Shown: one piece after another, positions 55,020 through 64,000 of the stretch | How the letters are laid out: each line of letters starts with the position of its first letter | Numbering within the stretch: the first letter of the stretch is position 1 | Assembly: GCA_013399305.1 (NCBI GenBank) | Contig: VXAI01000021.1 | Coordinates: 3,783,874-3,847,873, forward strand | Reading direction: 5' to 3' | Origin: Rostratula benghalensis | Lineage: Eukaryota; Chordata; Aves; Charadriiformes; Rostratulidae | Length of the DNA: 64,000 nucleotides | Notes under the pieces: generated by a model | The model's database searches: none | Seen by the model: only the letters and a program-made list of their open reading frames with translations | Told to the model about the DNA's origin: nothing | Translations under genes and position numbers: made by a program

Positions 55020-55300
55020 TGTATGTTTTTATGTATAATACGCATTCTGCCTCTATCAAAGGCTGATAAAAATGCCCAATAGCTGTGTGGAGTGCACAAA
55101 GCCTTTACCAGTCCAGCCATTATTGCGTGTGCATGCCGACTGTCTGCTCCTTCTCCTTTGAAGTTCCTGGGGGCAATTATTGAAGAGGGGGTCAGAGAGG
55201 AGTTGTGGCTTCCATCCACAGCTTCATCCACTGAAACAAAGCTGCTCTAAAGGCCTTTTAGGGTTTACATTGGCTGCATTGCTGCTTTGAAGGGCAATGG
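55020..55300. promoter_or_regulatory. Candidate enhancer with TCF/LEF and SOX motif cluster
   Basis: ATCAAAGG (55055-55062), CCTTTGAAG (55155-55163), CAATTATTG (55174-55182), AACAAAG (55235-55241) and GCTTTGAAGG (55283-55292) are HMG-box type motifs (TCF/LEF or SOX) spaced over 240 bases. The stretch is less AT-rich than its flanks. A minus-strand frame (55013-55231) crosses it but looks like chance. Confidence 0.35.
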
Positions 55301-55799
55301 CATGTGTTTCACTCAATGTTTCTGAACATTGAACTGTCATACTTTTCCAGAGAGAGAATGCAAAAGAGTTAGTTGAAGTAGGGAAGTAAAGCTTACTACT
55401 CTACTTCATTCGCCAAAATATTCATGGCTTTTATATGCATGTAGTCTGCAAATAAGTTTCTGAAGTCCTGCTTAAAGCAGTACTTAATTCCTTGAAAGCT
55501 GTTTAATTCTCTGTGGAAGTCCTTAACAACAATTCTGAGAAGAGAATCTTGTCTGCTTTGGACCCATTTGCCCAAGCCCTCAGGTTGACTAAAGACAGGC
55601 TAGCCTTGTGGAGCTACCAGTGGAGCTTGTCTGAGCAGAACATATTTTTCAAGAGTTACAGGAGAAAAAGAGAAAAGAGTAAGCATTAACATAAAGACTA
55701 GATGATTCTAGGTAAAGGAGAAAGAAAACATAAATAGCCAAAAAAGAGAACAGGAACACTAAAGAAGAAGGAGAAATTTTTCCTAATTGAGTCTAGAGT

Positions 55800-56260
55800 A
55801 CAAGAAGTGAGTGTCTGCAGAAAGGGCACGGCGATTTAACCCTGCAGCCTGTTTCACCACTGGAGACCACTTTGTTCTATGCACAGAATCCAGCTTTCCT
55901 ATTTCATGCGTGAAGAACTCAGCTCCCTAATGCCTACACTTTACATGGGAGGATTAGAATTATTTCATATTTGCTCTTTGGCATTTAGCCTGTGGTCACC
56001 TGACAAGCGTGGCATTTTTAGGGTAAGTGCTATTATTTTTCCAGGCTCAGGGTTTACAGTCGTCATTCGATTTGGAAAATGTGGACTGGATGAATGGGCT
56101 TGTTCCTTTTGTAGGGGATTACAATACCACACGGAAGCTTGTGAGTGTTTCTGACAGATGTGCTGGCGGCCTGCCACTGCATGAAGGGTGCGGCTCTGAC
56201 TGACAACTTGCAATTATGTGATGATGAATGGTTCTGATGTGTGTTCAAGAGAAAACCACT
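55800..56260. promoter_or_regulatory. Candidate conserved non-coding element, mixed composition
   Basis: This stretch is stop-poor in several frames on both strands (open frames at 55879-56154 on +, 55965-56213 and 56063-56302 on -) and has more GC and more sequence complexity than the intron around it. None of the translations resembles a known protein. Non-coding constraint is one explanation; chance is another. Confidence 0.2.
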
Positions 56261-59200
56261 TTCTAGAAAGTGAAAGTTGTGCATACGGTTCCTATAAAGC
56301 AAGTCTTAAGAAAGGCCCTAACTTCTATTTTTTGTTGGGATAACCAATTTGGATCCCCTTTTCTGTCAAACTTTTTCTGGTTTTGATAAGTAAGGGCCAA
56401 ACCAAAGTTTATATGGGGAAAATTACCTTTGGCCCATTTTGGCTTAAGAAATGCTTTATCTGCATTTATAGTCAAACTGACATCATCACTGTGGAGATAT
56501 ACATGTGCATACACACAGAGAAATACTTAAATATATACACATGACTGTGCAGTAGCCAACAAGTTCATCAAAGAAAATACATTGAGCAAAAAACCACTTT
56601 TCTGTCAGGGGTATAATTCACCCATCAGTAGGCCTGCGTAGATCATGTTAGTGTTAATGGGTGTTTCAGCCACACACCAAAGACAGAATGTACCCACAGA
56701 TGACTTATAAATGATCTCTCTCTTTGCTAGATTTAATCCAGATTTTTTCAATATGGTACTGTTGGAGTCACAGCCTCTGAGCAACAAGTTATAGAGAAGG
56801 TCCAGTGTAGGAGGGCATCCTGTACCTTCGTCCTGTTACAGAATATGGTTGATGTTGGCTGACTTGGTATTCTTTTCCAAAGTGTGGACTGCATCCAGTA
56901 GCTGATATGAATTGTCAAATTTTTGGGAACAGTTATGGATAACTGCCTGTTAGAGCTGTGATATTGTGCATTGAAACCAGAAAACCTGCAAAATGAGAAA
57001 TTAGGCTTTAATATTCAGATGAGCATTCTAAGCAATGAACAGGAGTTTTAAAAGTAGTGCCAAACAAATTCCTAAATTTTGTTTGATTTGAACGAAGATA
57101 AGAATACGTGTATTTGACCATGTAGGTAATATATCTTTTTCGATGCAAAATTAGTGGTATACAAATTGCTTTTTTGTGGTTTTCTGTTTGGTCAAACTCT
57201 ACTGGCCCTTTCCGAGAAAAACTTGTCTCTGGTATAAAGGGATGGAAGCTTCTCCACAGGAAAAAAAATACTTTTGCTTGAAAATGCAGTCTTGATTGCA
57301 GTTGGAAAGTGTTCATGGTATTCAAATTCTAGTCTTTGCAAAAAGGTAATATTGTTAGTGAAGAACTGTTAAGCAGCCTGATCCAATGTTGTCACTCCTG
57401 CATGACTTTGCAGTAAAAAATTAGTGTGGTTTTCCCATACATTTGTTGGCAATATTTGTTCTTATCCTCTGATCAGCTATTTTATACAGTATAAGGTTCC
57501 ACTTTTAGGACCTGAATCACTGTCATTATCCATCTTTAGAAGTTATTTCACCAGTGCAAAAATAGCAAAAATATCGAAATGGATGGGCAATTTTTTTACT
57601 TATTAATAACTGTGAAAAGTAGTGGACTGGTGATTTAAATTATTTAACCTACGTTCTGGGAAAAATTGCCTACAGTCTTTGGTGTTGAGTAGGTCCAGGT
57701 AACAGTTTTCAGAAAAAGGGAGATGTTACTGTCTTTGTATCAAAGTTCACATCTATACCACTGTTTATGAGATAATAAACTAATTAGGGAGTTACATTTT
57801 GCTGAAGAAGGAAATAGTTAATTTCCTGTCAGCTAAACAGCGTTTGGACAATTCCTGAAAATATCTGGATGCTGAATAGTTCACTGAAAGGAATTGTTGT
57901 TCCTAAATGCAAAGTCTTGTCACACCTCTTCTTCCTTAAAATTGGAAACTTTCTGAACGTGAGAAACCTGAGCAATCTCATTTTAGGATTAAAAAATGTC
58001 CATGGGACTTCAATGTTCCTGGAGTATACCAGCAGCTCTGGGACATGTGGTGGCTGCTTTGCCTTGGGAAAACCTATGCCTGTGATACTGTCTTCCTCCC
58101 TTTGTGCAGGCAAAGGTGCTGTGTTCATTGACCACATGCTTAGGCTGAGCACTAGCAGTTGTTCCAGTTGAGGTAGTACGTTATATGACATGTATAGCTT
58201 TGAAAGGAAAAAGGAACAAAAATACAGTAATTTTTTCCATGGAGCTTAGGCCACTGAATTCTGAAGGGTCCCTCTGAAGGGTCTCTGAGTTTACTAAGAC
58301 TAATTAAGATGATTCCTTCTAATTTTTTCCAGGGGCCTCTGTTAGGAAGCACGTTAGGTGCTGTACATATAGCAGTAGTAAAAGCAAACAACAGTTCTTC
58401 TCCCAGAGAGCTCTCAGTCAAATCTTATGATGAACAAGAACAGGTGAAGATATGATTGGTGGGGAAAAGTGGGCACCACTGACAATGATGCTAGCGGACT
58501 TGATATAAGGAGCAGCAGTAACAGTGTACCACCTGCCCAGCCATAGATAAGGTGGTGTAAATTATACCTTGCCCATAAATAAGTGTTTAAAAAAAGCTTA
58601 AGGAACCAGAGACGTGTAACTTGCGATGTTTGAGACTGCCTCCCTAGTGCTCATGATTATATTAATAGTGTGAGTGCAAATGTGGGGGTAGGGTTTAGAC
58701 AGGTTTGCAGCCCAGAGATTAGAGAAGTGATTAGTTGACATAAAAAATTGTATGGTTGTATAAATACAGTGAGTTTTGTGGGTAAATTCAAAATAAAAAC
58801 CCCACTAAAATAATTCTCATGTGAAGTAAAGACAATGAAAATCTAACCAAAGGATAAGAGATTAGTCTCAACTTTAATATATGTAAACACACATAAAATG
58901 GACCAAACCGTGAGCATGTGGAGAACGTGGCAGCAGCCCAAACTACTGGCTTGATAGTAACAAGCTTTGCATTGCATGCTCAAGCCGTTGTGACCACAGT
59001 ACTTTTTCTGTATGAAGGCCATATATACAACCTTGTATATAAAGGATCTAGCTCTAGAAATCATGCTGTGGCCTTGATAAGGACAAGGAAGTATAGTTTA
59101 CAATTAAGAAATATATGAATCCTGTTGTGCATTTTGTCATTCCTAGAGTACAAGGGCATGAAGTGCATCTGTTACTTTTGCACTGAATTTGGCAATACAT

Positions 59201-60816
59201 TTCTATGATTAATGCAATATCGTAATTTTCCAATATATTATGTAATTTAGCATTTGAACAAAGACACTTGCTACCTGTTCTGTTCTTTGGAATGGATAAG
59301 ATCATAAATCAAAACTTATAATTGAGTAATATTTTTCTGTAGAGGTTGTTCTGATAACATAAAAACTTTGTTAGATTCTTTTGTATTTGTGTAAAGAGTA
59401 TATAATGAATCTACAATTTTGAAGTAGCTGTGTAGAATTTCACGCATGCTTAAATTTTCTGGGGAGTTACACAACTAAAATCCAGCTTATTAATTTAAAC
59501 TGTTATAACTATAGAGTTTGGATTTAATCAACAAAGGCAAGATGACTAAATATTTAAGACAGAAATCATGTAAATTTTCTTTGTTACCTGCATTATAACT
59601 TTTAGTGAAGTTTGTGGTGTAATTCTCTAGAGCTCCATTGCCTATTTTTTGCATCTAGTGAGGAGGATTCTGAAAAAGAAAGGACACTGTGCTTTCCCTT
59701 CTCTATTCTCTATAGAAATGAAGATTTAATTGTAGTCAATTTGTTTTAACCTCATTGGGCAGCAGATTTTGGGATGGGAACTCCCCAGGCATTATATCTT
59801 CTCTCGGGTGTTTCCAAATGACCCTCATTTTCTGCTCTGCTATTTATTCTACTATTGTTACGCTACATATTTTGGGCAGATTTATGTGGTAATGAATTTG
59901 TGCACCAGCTTTGGGAGCAAAAATTATTTTCTACCGAGAAACACGTGATGAGTTAATGGGTCAAATAGCACATCACACTGTGCCATCACTTACTCTATGC
60001 AAACAGGAGAACCTATACAGGTCTGCCAGCCTGTACATGGGGGATGTCAAGATTTGCTCTGTCAGGAGAGCAAAAGGGGGCTGTGTCTGTTTTGCCTCAC
60101 TAGGACAGCATGCAACATACATTCTTTTGTTAGTGCTTTTAGTTGGTGAAGACCAGTGCAGAGAAACCAAAGGTCATTTCCTGTTAACCTTGTCTTTTAT
60201 TCAGCATGATCAATATCCCTCAAGTTGCCATTGTTTCTAAACATGACCAATAAATCTAGTTTATAAAAGTCTGAGCTGCATATAAGCACAGGTTTAAAAC
60301 GGTTTTTCTTTTTTTTCAGAATGTCTGTATAACTGGTGAAAGAATTCTTCAGTTACCCATTTTAAAAAGTAAACCAATTTTTGTTTCCACATTTTAAGTG
60401 TAATTTTTCTTATATGATTAAACAATACTTTTCCTCAAAAAGAATTCTGATTCATCATGTTCACTAACAGGAATGATGATCCTCTCTGAATGTGAAACTA
60501 TCTAGTAGCTTGTTATATCCTTACTGGTCAATCTGAAGCCTTAGTATCTATTCATTAATTGTTATTTAATTCGTGCTCTGAAGACATGGATATTACATAA
60601 TTGGTTGGTTTTTTTCAGCATATTCTGTAAATGTGCTAGGAAGAAATTCTCTTTTCAAAGTCTTTGTAAAGAGGAAAAAAGAGTAGTCAGTATGCCAGCT
60701 GCGCGCTTGTGGGACTAAGAGTGTTACTTTACAAACATTATTAGTTTATTGGTTGTTCAGCTTGAGGTGTTTCGGTCCTGATTCTTTTCCAGAGGACCTA
60801 ACTTTTTGCAGCAGTT

Positions 60817-60834
60817 TATATATAGCTATATATA
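60817..60834. repeat. 18-base perfect palindrome of TA repeats
   Basis: TATATATA-GC-TATATATA reads the same on both strands. It is likely simple-sequence in origin and could extrude as a cruciform. Confidence 0.8.
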
Positions 60835-63800
60835 TTATAGCCTCAATCTTTAAATTGACTTAACGTTGACACAGCTGCAGCTATGAATGCTCAGCAATTC
60901 CTCAAATAAACCCCCAAGATTTTAAAATTGAGCTCCCAGAAAATGAAACTGTGACCCATTGTTTCTCCTTTTGCCGTTCCCTCATTCATTTAATTTCTCT
61001 AAACTTCTGCAATGAAATGTGGCCAATGAACATATGGACAAGCCCCTTATTTGCTCTGCAGTTCCCAGTTATGCTTTTGTCTGGGGTTGCTCTATGTGAT
61101 GGAAGTAGCAAGAATGCTGTGCAAAAATTGTGTATGTTTTTTGTTTTAATTGTATGGCTTTTTTTTTTTTTTCTAATTTAAAGAATGTGTCATAATATTT
61201 ATTCACAGGACTGAATTAGGATTTCCTGGTCAACTCTGATTCTAGCATTTCCATATCTTTCTGCTACTTGACTTTACAAAATTAATAATGTTTTTTTACA
61301 GGAAAGAAACTTATAGCCAATTTTCAGCTTTATATGGATAGAAAAATTAAAATATTAGCATGTTGTTCTTGAAGCTAGTAGTGCATTCTTTTCTTAAATA
61401 TTTTCACAGATTTGTAACAAACCAGCTATTATTCCTCCAATATATATCCATGCCAAGGAGATTGGTGCTTGTGAGATTTTTAAACTTTTTAAAGCTCTCT
61501 TTTTTGGAATTAGCTCAGGAAAGTCTCGCTTGTACTCTATTTCTATTTATTTATAATATGTTCGTTTCTTTAAGTTAAAATTTTATTTGTATAAAGGGAG
61601 CTATAGAACTGATTTTGCCAGTGTATTTTTGTGTCCTGGAAAAGACTGCATCATGTGCCATAGAGACCTTAAAAAATGTTTAATAGAGAGGAGATTCTAT
61701 CTATTGTTTTCATTCCTATGCAGCCTTGTTTGAAGTAATTTCAAATCAAGAGTACATTATTTTGCTTTCTTTGTATTATATTTTTACATACAAAATAACT
61801 TAGTATTTCTCAAGAAAAATTCTTTTTGTTATACGACTGTTTTAATTTCAGAATATTTTATCTAAGAGCTGAGATGAGATTTTTATACACAATATTAAGA
61901 AGCCTTCAAATCATTAAACAGATGTTTATTACTGCATTATTAGGGTAATGAGTAGAACACGATTTGGGGGAACAAAGTAGAGGTATTTTGAATCATCCAT
62001 ATTTTGTTCATAAATCATCTGGTGTCACAAATTTTCCGAGGAACATTAATCAGTTTAATAGAAACTGATTTTTCTTGCTTTTCGGGAAGTCCACTCACTC
62101 CCACTCCCCAACTCCCCGTGGCTAACCTAGTGTGAAGGAGGTTACGCGGAGTTGTATCTTTGTATTACTTTGTAAAATGTTTTCACTCAAAACTTTGACT
62201 AGTGTTTCCTTAGTAATTTTACAGAAATTCTACTTTATGAAAAGATACAGATCTTAATTGCCATTACACTTGATAGAAGATGCAAGAACATAAATGCCTA
62301 TTTCTCCTACCAGATAAGTCCCTGAGTTGAGATGGGATTCTCTGCTTGCTTCAGCTTCATATAAGAATCTGGGAGAGTTGTGCAATGTTAAGAGGAAAGA
62401 AATTTTGCCCCCATACCTTAAATAAGATTAGTCCAGTGGCTGGGTTTTAGTATGTGGCTAAGCACAGGTAGACATTTAGTCTGCAACTTCTTGAGATACT
62501 AGAGAAATTAATTTGGAAAAGAAAAATGCTACATGTCCAAAGGCCATACGATATATGATTTGTTCCAGAGAAATTTAAGATTTAAAGATTAAATTCTTAA
62601 CAGTTTGTTCGAGTAATAATGAGAAAAATGTAACTTCAACTCAAAGTGTTTGAGAAGAGTGGATACCAAAGATGAAAGTGAATTGTTTAGGGTTACAAAA
62701 GGACTATAACAAGGAACAGAGGTATGAGATTAAGAGAAAGAGTAATTAGGCCAAATACTGGGGGAAAATTTCAAATCTATTTAAGACTAATTAGGCTTTG
62801 ATGGAACAATGCTGATGGTTTCAGCTAAGATAATGACTTAGTCTGTTCTTTTCCACTCTGAGGACAAAAATTTCCTTTTCTAGACCTGTTGATACAGAAA
62901 GTTGTGAAGATGTGGAGGCAAAGAAAAATAGTGAAGATTTTGAGATCTGCTTCGACTAGCCCAACTTTTTCTATTTCTAACAAATGTTGCAAATCCTATT
63001 GATTTTGTTACTTTGCTAATATGTACATGGTAAGAGATAGGAAATCAAGCCTATCATTCGCCTTTATTATATCAGTTTATGTAATCTTTTGACCAGGGAT
63101 GGTAAGCAAATTGTGCTCCCATTTTCCTGATTCTCTGATTGCTGTGTGTAAAGCCTGAGACTCTCTCTTGCCAACATTATATGTTCACTTGGGAAGTAAA
63201 TAGAGGTGCATGTACTTAGGGAATAGGTGATTACATATAATATGCAGTGTACTATCATTGTAATGCAAATAAGGCAATGATGTGTACTTCAATGAATACA
63301 GCCAATCTAACAGTAAAATACAGTTTATAATGGAAGGCAAACTTTAAGTGGAGAAATGAATTGTACATGTAATTTTGACAGACTTAAAATATATTTCTCT
63401 TCTACTAATATGCCAAAACATTGCATCCAAACGATTACACTGACATTTGAGAATGCTCCTTTTGACATACACAGTGTATCGTCTAGTGCAGTGTTCATGA
63501 AATTAACATTTTCTTGAAGTAATCATATACAATTAAGTGACCAAATAGTTCTGAGGCAATACAACTGTATTTCACAGGAACTAAATATATTTCTTCACAC
63601 TGATCCTGCATGTTTTAGTTGAGTAGTCATTAGCATGTTTATAATGGTTCTAATTTAGCACAACATTTTCTGAATTTTATCCTTGAGTCATTTACAAATT
63701 GTTCATATTGAGTAAACAAAGGAAACAGATTGCATTTTATACTTAGTAATTTATCTGAAAGAAGAGGGGAGGGTTAATTGTCTGAAAGTTTTGCTCTGTT

Positions 63801-64000
63801 TGGGGAAGTGATTCTAGTCTTGCATTGCTTGGCACACAATGCCTTTTTCCCTCTGTTCTGGGAAAAAAAAACCCCATCAAACCCAGAAAGGATGGAGGAG
63901 TGAGTAAAATGAAAAATTAGGAGCAGGACAAGATTTGCCACTCCCAAAGGGGAGTGTGGAGCAGAATGGGAGCTGGCATGAGATTATCTAAAACAGTTGG

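Noticed and set aside
62880..62960. Possible small exon after a TTTTCTAG acceptor-like site
   Set aside because: The 26-codon frame (SCEDVEAKKNSEDFEICFD then stop) matches no SOX6 segment and has no donor; not supported.

Overview
This is vertebrate nuclear DNA, almost certainly from a bird. It is AT-rich and nearly all non-coding. It holds three fragments of the CR1 LINE family, including one CR1 3' end with the avian terminal repeat built on ATTCTATG, and several old palindromic elements of the type found in birds, crocodilians and turtles. No bacterial or phage feature is present: no operons, RBS-led gene rows, CRISPR array or tRNA/rRNA genes were seen. Exact species cannot be fixed from sequence alone. 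A galliform or other bird is the natural reading, and a crocodilian or turtle is a less likely alternative.

The only gene I can support is SOX6, a SoxD transcription factor, on the + strand. Two protein-coding exons are present. The first (about 14655-14898) carries the start codon at 14659 and encodes residues 1-80. The second (29732-29942) encodes residues 81-150 plus the first base of the next codon. Both have good splice acceptors and donors (GTGAGT and GTATGT), and the frame joins cleanly across the intron. The two exons give only the N-terminal part of the protein. The coiled-coil/Q-rich region and the HMG box lie beyond the right edge.

Layout: 1-14654 is the intron upstream of the start-codon exon, 14899-29731 is the intron between the two coding exons (14.8 kb), and 29943-64000 is a third intron that continues off the window (at least 34 kb). 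The introns contain CR1 pieces at 752-837 (+), 28645-28848 (+) and 38884-39440 (-), old inverted-repeat elements at about 9324-9434, 9537-9700, 20424-20480, 40715-40780, 49769-49880 and 52305-52425, long poly-T runs, a (CCAAA)n tract, and several motif-dense stretches that could be conserved enhancers. The enhancer candidates rest on motif content only, because conservation could not be tested here.

Nearly all open frames above 60 codons are chance frames in AT-rich intron DNA or in transposon sequence. The longest (210 codons, about 38909-39541) is antisense to a CR1 copy. I found no convincing undescribed system. The most interesting leads are a tandem NAGNAG acceptor placed just before the SOX6 start codon, an antisense stretch at 4914-5213 that reads like protein, and a TCF/SOX motif cluster at 55050-55295.
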